Assembly (NCBI GenBank): GCA_021018815.1
Contig: JAITYX010000002.1
Location: 9,455,001-9,519,000, forward strand
Length of the DNA stretch: 64,000 nt
Reading direction: 5' to 3'
Origin: Talinum fruticosum
Taxonomy: Eukaryota; Streptophyta; Magnoliopsida; Caryophyllales; Talinaceae
Shown: positions 50,898-63,199 of the stretch, in pieces
Numbering within the stretch: the first letter of the stretch is position 1
How the letters are laid out: each line of letters starts with the position of its first letter
Translations under genes and position numbers: made by a program
The notes under the pieces: generated by a model
Told to the model about the DNA's origin: nothing
The model's database searches: none
What the model saw: only the letters and a program-made list of their open reading frames with translations

Positions 50898-53884
50898 ATG
50901 GATGATGAAAGGTATGAGATACCAATGCTATTAGATACTCATCCTCAACCGCCGGACGCCCATGAGGATTCTATATTGGATAAATTTTCATCCTGGACTA
51001 GAAGTGCATCAGATACTGGAACATCTTTTCAGGAAAATCGGAATGTAGGACATACTGGTCCTTTAAGAAGTGAAAGAAGTATAGCATTTGTACAAATGAG
51101 TGGTCCATTGTATATCAGGAGTAAACCTGAAGAACCATATAACCCTACCTCTGATGTCATGGAACACCAGGAAAAAGTGCAGTTGACAGATACATATTCC
51201 GCATATGATGGAGTGGCAAAGAATGGAGGTACACATACTATTGCAGAGAAAAATGAGCGTTTATTGAAATCTGGACAACTTGGAATGTGTAATGACCCTT
51301 ACTGTACAACTTGTCCATCATATTACCATTACAAGGCAGCACAAGGAAAGTTTAGGAGAACTTCTGATATATTTGATGCCAAGGTAGTTTCTTGTTTCAT
51401 TGTTTTTTGATATGAAAAAGGAAAAAATTGCTACGGTACCTTAAGTTGATCTCTAATATCATTTTTTTTAACACAAGGTTTTCGTAGTTTCCCCATTTCC
51501 GCATTTCATGTGTTATTGATTTCCTCCACCTCGCATGGAAGATCTGTTATTTAGAACTTGAAAAAGGAACTGGTCCAGTCAACTCGTATAGTGCACAAGA
51601 GTGTATAGCCTGATAGCTAGGTGGACTTTGTGGTAGTGAAGTTTTCTCCAGCATACAGTAGTGTCCAATAAGCACCCAGTGATTGAAGTTCCACATAGTG
51701 GTCGATGTTGCATAAGCTAAGGTGAACAGGAAAGTAGCTTGTTAATGCTACACAAAAAGAAGGCCACCCTCAGAAGTGGGCTTGTATCCCTTAGTTTGAT
51801 TGTACTCAAACACAATTACGTAGTATGGGACCAACGTAATGAGGAGTTTGATGGGTGAAGTTGTTTCCAGCCTACAATTGTGTTCAACAGGCACCCAGTG
51901 ATTGAAATTCCACATAGTGGTCACTGTTGCCTAAGCTAAGGTGAACAGGAAAGTAGCTTGTTAATGCTACACGAAAACAAGACCACCCTCAGAAGTAGGC
52001 TTGTATCCCTTAGTTTGATTGTACTCAAACACAATTACGTAGTATGGGACAGACTTAACAAGGAGTTTGATGGGTGAAGTTGTTTCCAGCCTACAATTGT
52101 GTTCAACAAGCACCAGTGATTGAAGTTCCACATAGTGGTCACTGTTGCCTAAGCTAAGGTGAACAGGAAAGTAGCTTGTTAATGCTACACGAAAACAAGA
52201 ACACCCTCAGAAGTAGGCTTGTATCCCTTAGTTTGATTGTACTCAAACACAATTACGTAGTACGGGACGGATGTATTGCGGAGTTTATTAATGCCAGGAA
52301 AAAATGGGAAAGAAAATAATGGAAAGGCTTAATGGGAAGCGTATGACATCTTCCTACCTTTGGTATATACGGAAGCACCAGCCTAGAATCTTCAGCGCCC
52401 TATTATACGTTTGATATGTCTATCAGTATATACCGGAAAGCTTGCTGTCGTCTATCCTCTACATTATCTTTTATTAACTTAATTTATTTTCCTCTTCACT
52501 TGGTTTTAGGGAGGCACTGGATTCACGATTTACTGATTTTCTGATTTTGGCAGTGACCTGAAGTACTAAAACAGAAGCGCTTACCTTGCTTAGATGCTAA
52601 CTTCAAGTGATCATTCTGATAAATTTTTGGCCCCCATAAGCTAGGTAGTATTCCATGAATTAGTGAAATCCGCTAATTCTCTATCTGAACATATGAATAC
52701 TTGTTATCTTGCTTCGTTTCTGTACCTTTTTTAAAGCATTGCACATTTAGCACTTTATCCTCACTCTATCTATTTACTCTCATCTAGTTCTGCACCTGTG
52801 GTTTTACCCACAACTTCAGATGCAAATCATTTGTTGCTGATTTGTATACTATGGTTCATTCTCATTTCTTTTTGCAGTTTCACAATGCACTATATGGCGA
52901 TGCTAAAGGTTGGGCTAGGAGATTTTGGTCTTTCCTGTTATTATACATACCTGGGGTCATGAATCCTCATGCCAGAGTTGTTCAGCGCTGGAACAAATTT
53001 TTTGTCATCTCTTGCCTTGTTGCGATATTTGTTGATCCTTTATTTTTCTTTGTGCTATCTGCATTGGAGGTAACCATCTTTGCTACCCCCACCCAAAAAA
53101 ATGTTTCTTAGTTCCCTCCTATATTTTTTCTCCCCTCCCCTATTTTTTAATGCCTGTGCTTATGCATTTGTACCGGAAAAACTCGTGAGTGCTTTGCCAT
53201 CAATATGCTTATGTGGCTTTATTTTCTCTCTGTCAGAGGTTATAGGTAAATGAATTTAAGGATGGTTCAATTATCTTTGAAAGATCGCTTTTCTGCTCTC
53301 TACATATCCCAGGGAAAAAGTTCCTGAAATAAATATGTTAGTTATGTGGCAGCTTATTGTTTTCCTTTATTCTATCCATTGACCATGTTACATTTTCTGA
53401 AAGAACCTAGTGACACATAACCTTTGATTTCAGTGTGTGGTCTGATTTACTGTTGTCCTTTATGGGTTAAATAGTCACAACAGTCTCTAATTCTATTTGA
53501 AATGGAAAACTGACATCATGGTAGCTTCCTTGATTTAATGATCTTGGCTGTTTTGTTTGTTCACATTCCCACTTTTTTTTGTTTCACTGAATTAGAAAAT
53601 TTGTAGCTTCCATTATATTAGGAGTTCAAGTTAGAAGATTAATCAGACATCTTTGGGCAATTTCTTTAGTATCTATTGAGGATCTGGAGACACTGTGTTA
53701 GCATATCAAAAATAATATGATCAAGATTTTATTTATATGGGATTGTGGGACCTTTGCCAATTTTGTTTTGATATTGTAGATTTTGTGGATAGATTCTACT
53801 TTGGATGTGCATAATCATTTTGTAGGATGCTTGCTTTGCATCCAATATTTTGTTCGCGATGTTTAATATATGTATTCTATTTCC

Positions 53885-53981
<97 letters not shown>

Positions 53982-56900
53982 CTTTGCTATCTATTACTCT
54001 CTCCGCCTCTGAAAAGTTGTCAAACTTTAGGAAGATAAAGATTTAACGAAACATCATTTATAACTGAGAACTTTCAAATGGTCACTTTTTTTAACTATAT
54101 AGATAAACTTTGACAATAATGATGGGACATCTAAAATCGAATTTTTTGACAAAGTTGTATGGGACAGAGGAAGTATTTTCTATTCATATGTACTTTCAAC
54201 ATTGACTTAAGGATTTATTTTGACTACATCGTGTGCTTCCTTCCCCAATTCCGAAGCGGTTAATTTTAATGCTATATTATACCCCCAAATTTTCAACCAC
54301 ATTTTAGAGTGGTGATCCACTAATCAGGAACATTTGGTATTGCCTTTATGTATGTATTAATTTGAAAAAGACACTCTTAAAAGAGAACCAGTCTTTTTAA
54401 TGAGGAAAATACAATATATTAATAGAATATGAACAAAAGGGTCGATGACTTGATGCAAAGCATGCATCCAGCAAAAGGGCTATGTACACCTCAAATAGAC
54501 CCTATCCACAAAATCTATTTTGTCAAAAGGAGATTGATGAAATTCCTGCCATGCCCGCCCCCCAAAAAAAAAAAGTCTTAAAATATAATATTTGAAACGT
54601 GCAAAAGAGAAAAGCTTGAAAAGAAACTTGTCCTATCAATTTATGAATGACAGTTTTTGGGGAGAGAATGGAGGGTTGATTGTAATTGATACACTACATT
54701 TATAAAGATAAGTTTGCAATCACTTCTTGAACTCCATTAAAGAAGGAGAGATTCTTTGGGATAAAGGGGGTGTTTGACTTATTTTAGATAACATGATAAT
54801 ATGTCATAGAGAGGGCAGTTTATTTTTTGAGGAGTAGTCAAAAATTATATTTAAAAGGACGCCGAGGGGGTCTCCCATGTACAAAAGGGGGAATTATATA
54901 TATATATATAAAATCATTACCTCAAGCTCGATGCATAATATTATCTACAAAATCCCCAAAAGCTTTATTTAGGGACTATTTGTTCAAGCTCCCTTGTAGA
55001 ATAAGTGTAGACATATGTCCTTTAGCAAGATATAGGAAGCCAAAACCTCATGTTACTATTGTAAGAAACATTTAAATAACTAAATCTCTTGACATTGGTT
55101 TAAAAAGATATGCTTTCATGAAACTTTTCTATTTGATGCCCTTTTTACTCATTGTTGGTATAGTTGGCCATTCATGTTGTTTAAATCTCCCGTCTACAGG
55201 ATTCTAAGTGCATCGTCATTGATGAGGCCACAGCAACCACGATGGTAATCTTGAGGAGCATAACTGATGTTATTTATGTACTTCACATGCTTCTTCAGGT
55301 GAGAAGTTCATAGCCTGCATCTTATGATGTCTATGACAACTACACTGATTCATTAACTTTAGCCGTCTAAAAGTTTCTTGTGGTTTTATGACTTTGGTTT
55401 AGTAACTTTTGACAAATATTTCAACCTTTTGACATCCGTATAGGAGGTACAGTTCCAAACATTTAAAAATTTCCATCAGTTTATACACTTCAGGAAAAAA
55501 ATATTTCAACCTTTTTGACATCCGTTACAGGAGGTAACGTTCCAAACATTTAAAAATTTTTATTCTTCTTATGTTGTGCCAGATTTTTTATGACTTCATG
55601 GTAATCTGGTTGATATTGTTGTCTCATTTGCACAAGCTTAGTGTTGGCTGATAATTTCACTAACTTATGCATCCAATCCAATAATTCAACTAGGAATTAG
55701 GAAACTATTCTCAAAGGTTGCTGATGCAAGTGTGTAGTGAGCAGGCTTTCCGCTGGATGTTCTCATGCAAGTCATTTTGTGACCAACAGTAATGACTTGT
55801 TTCAGAAGACAGGTGGCATAATTTTTTTTTTTTTTTGGGGTGACGAGTAAGCAAACATTGAATTGATATGACAAAATTTACAAAAGAGGAGTATTTCAAA
55901 AATTATCATGCCTCAAGCTCTCTTGAATAATTTTATCTACAAATAAAAAAGATACAGCTTTGTATCACAATCGAGAATTAGACTCCAACTGTACAAGATT
56001 CTCAAAGCGTACAGCTTGAATTCTTGATAGGACATAGGCTTTCCCTTGAAAATCCAATGGGTTCTCTTCTTCCAAGTGCTCCACCAAATAACTGATGGAA
56101 TCATCTTCCATTACCAAGAGTCCCAGCTCAAAATCAAGCTGGCATTGTATGTAGTCTCAATATATCTTAGAACTAATGGCATATGTGAGTACCTATTCCT
56201 ATATTGCATATTTACTTTGCAATCGTAGAGGAATCTTGGAGGAAGCTCTTCAAAGCGGCTGGAGAGATGTAGATTGGCCTGATCAATTGTTTTGGTCACT
56301 TATTGATATGTCATGCGGGCTTGGAGAGAAAGAAGCGGCTCTTGTGGCGCTGCACAGTTATAACCATTCCATGGTTTACTTGATTGGAGAGAATTGCCAT
56401 ATTTTCTCATACTAGTACTTACCTAAGGAATGCCTAATGGGATGGATCTGGGTTTTCTTGTGTCTCTTTTAGCTAATGATACTAGTGTTATCTCACATAT
56501 GTAGTTCCAACAAATTTGGGTGAACCTGCGACTGTCTTGTTCGAGCAACTTTATCTCCTGTCTGCTCCAACAAAATCTAGATTTGTTTTGCTTTTAGAAT
56601 ACATTATTGATCTCTGATCCTGAAATAGAAAATTGTTCTACAGCTCATTAGTATCATATTATTGGGATTTGTGATTTCTTATCTTTTGATGATTGTGAAG
56701 ACTAGACATTTTAGCTCATGGAAGTTTTCGCTGCCCTTGTTTTGTTGAATGGCTAATGGAATCAATTTCATATTGCAGTTCAGACTGGCTTATGTTTCTC
56801 CAGAATCCAGGGTTGTTGGTACAGGGGACTTGGTTGATCATCCAAAAAAATTGCTCTTCATTATTTTACTGGATTTTTCTGATCGATTTGTTTGCTGTAC

Positions 56901-59900
56901 TGCCTATTCCTCAAGTAAGGTCTTTTTCTTCCACAACTTGGTTTCCAATTATGCAAGACTGGGGTTTATCCATGTCGAGTAAAAATGAGAGTGGACTTCT
57001 CTCAAAATTACATCATGATCCATGACCACAAGAAAAGAAAAAGAGAGAAATGACATCATGATTGTGGGCTTTGTTGATAATAGTCTGCTTCTCATATGAC
57101 TAGTTTTCGTTGAATGCATCTTTATGTGTCCTAGTTCTTGCTCTGACTGTTATTTTCTTATGGCTTACAGGTCTTAATTTTGTGTGTTCTACCTCAACGC
57201 TTGGCTACATCTGGTGCAAATTATGCCAAGAATCTCATACGTGTTGCAATTCTTGTTCAATATATACCAAGACTGTATAGGTTTCTGCCTTTATTAGCTG
57301 GACAATCGGCCATTGGCTTCATATTTGAGTCAGCATGGGCCAATTTTGTTATCAATCTTCTCACATTTATTTTATCTGGACATGTGGTAGGATCTTGCTG
57401 GTACCTTTTTGGTTTACAGGTAGGCACTCATGCCGTGACACGGCTCTCTTGTTCTGTGAATTTTGAATTTTGTTTGGCTAAAAGCATTTCCAGTTCCACT
57501 ATTAAACTTGGACAATCCTTACTGTAATTTTCTTTTCACGAGATTTACTTTCATGTATCAAATGATTCCTCTATCATCCAGAGTTTACAGAGTTAATATT
57601 TTGTGTATGTGCTTTAAAAGCAAGATCGAGGGGTTGGTGTAAGACCTCTTTGTAAGGTGAATGATGCTCTGAAGACCAAATGGCTTTGGAGGTTTGCAGA
57701 AAAGGAGGAAACTTTTTGGAGAAATCTGGTCACTGCCTGATATGGGGATGATAATTTAGGGTGGTGGAGAAGAAGAATTTGTTTGCTCATTAGGTGGGTT
57801 GCTGGCAATGTGTTGTAGTGGGCTTGAAACTCTTCAAAGCCTTAGTGCATTTTGAGGTGAATAATGGCTGTAGGTTGTTTTGGCACGATGTTTGGTGCGG
57901 GGACCATTCTCTTAAGGCTTAATATCCAAATCTTATTAGGATAGCTCATTTCAAAGAGGAAATGATGCAAGAGGTGATGTCTTGGAAGTGGGACCAGAGC
58001 CAGTGGAACCTATTTCTCTTGGGAAGCCCTAATGACTGGGAAGAGGAAAGGGCTTGCAATCTTTTGGCTTTACTTGCCGATATAATTATGGCGCTTGAGG
58101 GTAGTGATGAGATCATCTCACCCTATGACTAAGGGATCTTTTACTGTTAAAGAGTTCGTGTAATACTCTTAATGAAGGGTTGCATTGCTTTTCCACAAAG
58201 GACATGTTTGAAAGAAGAAGTTGTAATGAATTAGGTAGATGTTCTTTGTGTCTTGAGGAGGAAGAATTGGTCGACCACCTCCTTGTTTATTGCTAATGGG
58301 TCTCGTCGCTTTGGCATGTGACCCTTTCCTTTATGGGCTTTAGTTGCTTTCAACAATTGAATGTCAAAGATGTGTTGTTGGCTCGGAGGAGAAGGATGAA
58401 GAAGATTTGGGTTTAGGAGTTTGGAAGATGGTCCCTTTGGCTATTTAATGGACTAATTGGAGGAAAGAAATTGGTGGATTTTTGAGGGGAAATAAATATC
58501 ATTTCCAGATTTCTTTCGAAAACTCTGTATAGTGGAACTAAAGTTCTCAATTGTGGTAGAAATTTGACTTTTTTGGATTTGGTAGATAATATTATGCTTC
58601 AGAACGTGGAGGCTTTTCCCCCACATTCAATTGCCTCTTTTGTAGATGCCTGACGTCACCTTAATGTCTTTTCAATACAAATTTTGATTACTCGTAAAAG
58701 GATATAAACTGCATGTGTATGATCATGTCTGCACAGAGGAAAAGAATTAGAACACCTTTCTTCAACTTGGTTGACAGTGTGGCATTTTCTAATAACTTTA
58801 ACACCAATGTAGGCGATTTATGTAAATGAACTGATGGAGAAAGTGCATTATTGGCTTTGAACTTCCTCTTGATGCTCTCTTTTCCTCCTTTTCAGAGAGT
58901 AAACCAATGTCTTCGGGATGCTTGTCGTGACTCTCAGCCTCATATAAGTTTGTGCGTGAAATTTATTGATTGTGGGTATGGGGATGCACAAAGGTACAAG
59001 TCACAAACTGGATGGAGCGACTGGACATCAAACAAAAATGCTACTCTTTGCTTTGACACTGATAAGGGTCATTTTGACTATGGAATCTATGAAAAAGCCG
59101 TGAAGCTTGTGACACAAGGTAGTTTTGCCAGAAGATATGTGTATTCCTTGTTCTGGGGATTTCAGGTACTCCATCTGCTTCAAAATTGCCTCAAAACAGT
59201 CATATTTTTTGGGATTTAGTAATCAAATAATATATTAATGAACACCAAGGGGCTCATGTAACACCCAAATACGAAAGGAGGCAATTACAAAAATCATCAT
59301 GCCCTCAAGCTTTCATGCATAATTCTATCTTCAAAATCCAAAAGACACACCTTTGTACCACAGTTGAGCACTTGGGTCAAACTATGCAAATTCTCAAAAA
59401 GTAGACCTTGAAATCTTGTAGGAATAAAGCTTTGCCCAGAAAAATCAGTTGGTTCCTCTCTTTCCCTGTACACCTCCAAATAGCCAAAGGAACCAACTTC
59501 CAAACTCCAAGAACCCAACTCTTTTTCAATCTTCTTATCCATGCTACCAAAACATCTATAACATTAGAAGGCTGAACTAGCTAACCCCCATCAAAGAAAG
59601 AGACAAATGCAAAAGTGATGAACCCCAACAACAATGCACAAAGAGGTGGCCAACTGATTCTTCCTCCTCAAGGCACATGTCACACCTACTTGCTAAATTA
59701 ATTTTATTTAAGCCTCCATGAGAATCCTGCCCTTAGATGCTGCCTTGTAGGAAAACCAGCTTTCTTAGGAGGTTTAGACTTCCAAATGGCCTTTGCCAGA
59801 ACGTTAGGACTATTTGGCCTTCCAAATTGTTGTTATCCTTATGGATTTATGTTTTTCTATTGTATCTCTTCCTTAATATTGCATAGAAGAGATACAATGG

Positions 59901-61528
59901 ATTACTAAACAAAGTGGTTTTCAAATGTTTGGGAACCCCATAGGCCCAAATAGTTCCACCCCTGGATGCCGCCCTTGTGCCCAATTAATTAGTACAAAGA
60001 TACCAGTAGACAAGAAGACCTGTATGGTATTTGTCGGTTTTTGGTTCAGAAAAGTTTAGTTCTGAAATTTAAGTGGTTTCGGTTAAGAGAGGTGTAGCTC
60101 TGAAATTTGACATTTTATGATTCTTTCTTTTTATTTTTATTAATTTTCATTATTGTGACGTTTGCATGTCCTTTCCAAATTTGTCTTTTATCTTTGTACT
60201 TTTGTGTTTCCATTCTTTGGGAAACATAGATACGCTATTACCTTGTTCCAGAGTAACTGATGCTTTGGTGATGAAATCTCATGGGTTCTTTAACTATTAT
60301 TTAAGAAGGATAACTAGATTAATAGTCATGAATAAGAATATTCCTTGATCGATCGTTTCATTTACCAATTACATTGCATGCTAAGACTCCATGTCATGTG
60401 TACAAAAGCTGAGTTGTTATAATAATGTCAACTTTGGAATTATAAGCTTCCAATTGTGCCAAAATTGCTCAGAAATAATGCTCTCTCCAGTTTCCTTCTT
60501 TTTCCATTTTCATTTTTTTTATCCACTAAAAGAAAAGGCAGACCTTGTATTTTCCATCCTTCCTATTTGTACAAAAATTGAAGTTGTGCTGAAAGAAAAT
60601 TTCCTTTTTCTCTTCTTTCAAGTTACTCTCTTTTCTAACTGATGAAATTTGTGTTTTTTATGCAAAGGACACAATGTGAAATAGAACACCATTTTCTTTC
60701 AGCATTTGACTATTGTTGCTGGAAGCCTAGAACTGTCACAGTATTAGTTTAAAATTGACCACGGACCCCTTAGAACCTTTTTTCGCATTTTCTTTTAGAT
60801 TTAATGGAACACATGAAATGAAGTCTGACTCTGTGAGAGCCCCCCCAAAAAAGACAAAAAGTAAGTAGTTGTAGTTATAGATCAGCCGGTATAGATTTGA
60901 GCCATAGTCCAACTTTTCTGCTGCGTTTTTTCCCTTTCAGAAGAATTTCTGTATATTTAAAAGATTTTGAAATAAATTCTATCAGAGTGATATCTGCATA
61001 AAAAATAGGCTTGAATTGTTCATCCAGTGGGAGGAGCCCACCTTCCACAGAAAGGGAGGTGGGTCTGAATCTCACTAGATGGATGGGTGACATTTCCCTC
61101 TCCCTTACCCTCTTGTCCTCTCCCACACCTTCCCTCTCTAGGTGTCTCCATGTGTTGTGGAGCGCTTATACTGGCCATCCCCCAGAAAAAGATATATTTA
61201 CTTCAAATATGAAGTGTATTGCGGAAACCAACCAACTAATACATCGTAAAAGGGATAGTTCTTTTGCAAAGTAGTCGTAATGTTTTCCATGTTGTCCTCT
61301 TATTTGTCATATGATTATGTAATTGATCGTAGACTGGCAAAACACCTGACACCCGGCGAACTTGATTTGCATGTATCTACAGCAAATAAGCACTTTGGCT
61401 GGGAATCTAGTGCCAAGCTACTTTGAATGGGAGGTGCTTTTCACAATGGCTATAATTGGACTTGGACTCTTGCTTTTTGCTTTGCTTATTGGAAACATGC
61501 AGAATTTCCTTCAGTCACTTGGTCGGAG
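50898..61528 (+). CDS. CNGC: Cyclic nucleotide-gated channel, CNGC19/20-like (3' end outside window)
   Basis: A plant cyclic nucleotide-gated cation channel; the group IVa type acts in Ca2+ entry, defence and salt responses. Visible exons are 50883-51383 (ATG at 50898), 52878-53069, 55200-55298, 56779-56914, 57171-57419, 58896-59165 and 61383-61528, all GT-AG, giving about 526 residues. The N-terminal half of exon 1 ends in the group IVa signature LGMCNDPYCTTCPSYY. S1 is in exon 2, S2 in exon 3, S3 in exon 4 and S4-S5 in exon 5. The pore spans exons 6-7 (YSLFWGFQ then QISTLAGN, filter AGN), and S6 ends IGNMQNFLQSLGRR. The C-linker, cyclic-nucleotide-binding domain and calmodulin/IQ site lie downstream of the window. 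Exon 4 has two one-base losses: an A run at 56844-56850 and the C after a T run near 56878. Together they put the S3 segment in other frames; consensus error is likely. Confidence 0.9.
51636..52291. repeat. Three tandem copies of a 219-bp unit in channel intron 1
   Basis: Units start with GTGAAG at 51636, 51855 and 52074, exactly 219 bp apart. All contain CACATAGTGG, AAGCTAAGGTGAACAGGAAA and AACACAATTACGTAGTA. Units 2 and 3 are more alike than either is to unit 1, suggesting two duplication steps. Confidence 0.9.
53889..53976. repeat. Compound (AC)n(AT)n microsatellite
   Basis: About 28 AC repeats followed directly by about 16 AT repeats, in channel intron 2. Confidence 0.95.
53997..54173. 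mobile_element. Stowaway-like MITE
   Basis: CTCTCTCCGCCTCTGAAAAG on the left and the reverse complement of the right end (CTTCCTCTGTCCCATACAAC) match the CTCCCTCCGTCCC consensus of Tc1/mariner Stowaway elements. TA flanks both ends (53995-53996 and 54174-54175). The length of about 177 bp is typical. Confidence 0.72.
54790..55075 (-). mobile_element. Truncated LINE 3' end, antisense, channel intron 2
   Basis: The strip starting TTTGAGGAGTAGTCAAAAATT and containing CCTCAAGCTCGATGCATAAT matches, word for word in places, the antisense LINE ends at 55840 and 59219 (for example CTCAAGCT...GCATAAT and ATCTACAAAATCC). Only the extreme 3' part is present. A similar remnant may lie at 54390-54560. 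Confidence 0.5.
55840..56170 (-). mobile_element. Truncated LINE 3' end, antisense, channel intron 3
   Basis: Read on the minus strand it contains WWSTWKKRTHWIFKGK and then FENL, equivalent to the WxxWKERNxxIFEGK segment at the C-terminus of plant L1-type LINE ORF2. It ends in a terminal GACGAGTAAGCAAAC-type tail shared with the other copies. Confidence 0.65.
57610..58700 (+). mobile_element. Truncated L1-type LINE, sense, channel intron 5
   Basis: A decayed LINE 3' part in the same strand as the host gene. Readable pieces include KTKWLWRFAEKEETFW (post-RT region), then the zinc-knuckle segment CSLCLEEEELVDHLLVYC, then GVWKMVPLAI. They are in different frames with stops, so it is dead. It ends near TTACTCGTAAAAGG. 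Confidence 0.75.
59219..59880 (-). mobile_element. Truncated L1-type LINE, antisense, channel intron 6
   Basis: On the minus strand the zinc-binding segment CDMCLEEEESVGHLFVHC is readable near 59,640-59,690. It is followed by the equivalent of GVWKLVPLAI in shifted frames near 59,480-59,520. The 3' tip near 59,219 reads TAGTAATCAAATAAT on the plus strand, like the other LINE ends here. Confidence 0.72.
61020..61165 (+). mobile_element. Candidate tRNA-derived SINE in channel intron 6
   Basis: CATCCAGTGGGAGGAGCCC (near 61021) resembles a pol III A box, and GGTGGGTCTGAATCTCAC (near 61058) resembles a B box at tRNA-like spacing. It is followed by pyrimidine-rich sequence. Borders and target duplication are not confirmed. 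Confidence 0.4.
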
Positions 61529-62099
61529 GTACAAGTTTTTGTCATTCTTGCAAAGCAGCTAGTGATGCTTTGGTGTACTGTGCATACATATCTTCAATGT
61601 GGCATAAGAGTTCTATCATGATAGTATGACAGGGTTGTGCCATACACATTGATTGTTGATGATTTAATTTTTCTCCTGAAGATTGTGAACAAAAGATAGG
61701 GAGTTTTAGCTTCTGGTGTTTGATATTGTTGTCAAGTTGGATTAGGATCAATTCTTCTTGCCATGATCCTTGCTTGAATGATGATATCCTCTAGCTCATT
61801 TGAGAGCAAAGGGGAATAACGTTCAAGTTGAAATTGCACTTCAAGGATGATGTGATATTTTTAAACTGTAGTATATATATTTTTTGACTATAGAATATTG
61901 CTTTAAGGAATTAGAAACAATACATGTTGAAAAGACAAGGAGTCTAGAAAATCTAGTTACAGATCCTAGTTCTATTTCATCTCCGTATTAGCATGCTCTT
62001 GCAAACCCAAAATGCGAAATCCAATAATGAGGTTATTGATCTTACCAATCCCAAAGATGCTTTGATGCCACTTGTAAATAAGCAGGACAAAGTTGCATG

Positions 62100-62512
62100 A
62101 TATTTGTCTTTATCATGATGGGGTTAGTTGGGTGTGACCTTAGACTTAAGAGATGTTTTGGTGGCTTGGAGAAGAAATTTAAGGCAGGGTGGCGTCCTAG
62201 GAGTTTGGAAGTTGATGCCATGGGCTATTTTGTGGTGCACCTGGAAGGAGAGGAATTGTCAGATTTTTGAGGGCAACGCTAGGTCTATTTATCATCTCAA
62301 GCTTTAGTTTTTAAGAACCTTGTATTGATGGTGTCGAGTTCTCATTCAGGGTACAAAAATGAGGTTTTTGAATTTTATCCGTATGATTTTTGTAGAGAGC
62401 TTGAAGGCATGATGTTATGTTGTGATAGGTTCCTTTTGTACATGCGTGACTTCCCCTTGGTGTCTCATTAATACAATTGTTTGGTTACTCATAAAAAAAG
62501 TTGCATCCATAT
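62100..62512 (+). mobile_element. Truncated L1-type LINE 3' end, sense
   Basis: Contains the readable segment GVWKLMPWAILWCTWKER followed by QIFEGNAR, the typical C-terminal end of plant LINE ORF2. It then has the shared 3' tail ending TTACTCATAAAAAAAG. Confidence 0.75.
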
Positions 62513-63199
62513 TTCACATTCACTATGCAATCACTCAATGAATAGACAACTGTGGTTCATTACTACCGTGAGAATAATTAAACACACATATTGGGGAGAT
62601 AACCTAATCAGGTTTTCCATTGAAGCATGTCAGTGTTGAACTGTTGACCTCCTTGCTCCCATAGTCCAAAGGTTCCAAGTCCAAAAGAAGGGCTTTAGCT
62701 GAAAGTGCACTTTTAGGTCTTCAGGACGAAGTTGAATACAGGGAAAAATGAGAGCATGGGGAATTGATGAGCAAAGATTTGCAAGAGAATACGTTTGAGG
62801 ACTTTCCCTTGTAAACCTTTGTATCATTTCTTGTGGAGGGCTGAACTATGTCCAGAATATTAGCAAAGTGGTAAATTCCGGCCCTTGAGGGTGCGTAGAT
62901 ACTTGTGGGTCCCTAGAGTTTCGTTCTCATATAGCGGAAGTCAAAAATCAAAACCTTGTGAAGTGTGGAGAGCTGAAATGGTTGAGGGCATAAGATGAGA
63001 AAGGGATGTCCTTCTATTTTGAGTGTGTTTTGGAACATGAGAGACAAACTTCGAGGGAAGATGTGATTGAGGAGGGCACTAGCTTGTGTGTTTTGGTAAC
63101 ATTATATGTTACTGTTGATAACATAGTGCCCTGGTCCCTTCCTCAGGAGGAAAGCTGTTTGGCCACTTGCCCACTAATGACTAATGAGATACTAACTAA

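Noticed and set aside
51636..52291. Evenly spaced repeats considered as a CRISPR-like array.
   Set aside because: The copies are contiguous 219-bp tandem units without spacers, in an intron of a plant gene.
53729..53944. Open frame with a Val-Cys repeat.
   Set aside because: It is simply the AC microsatellite read on the opposite strand.
56046..56415. Open frames in channel intron 3 considered as an extra channel exon.
   Set aside because: The channel reading passes directly from the exon ending at 55298 to the exon starting at 56779 in phase. The intervening sequence is partly LINE-derived and matches no CNGC segment.
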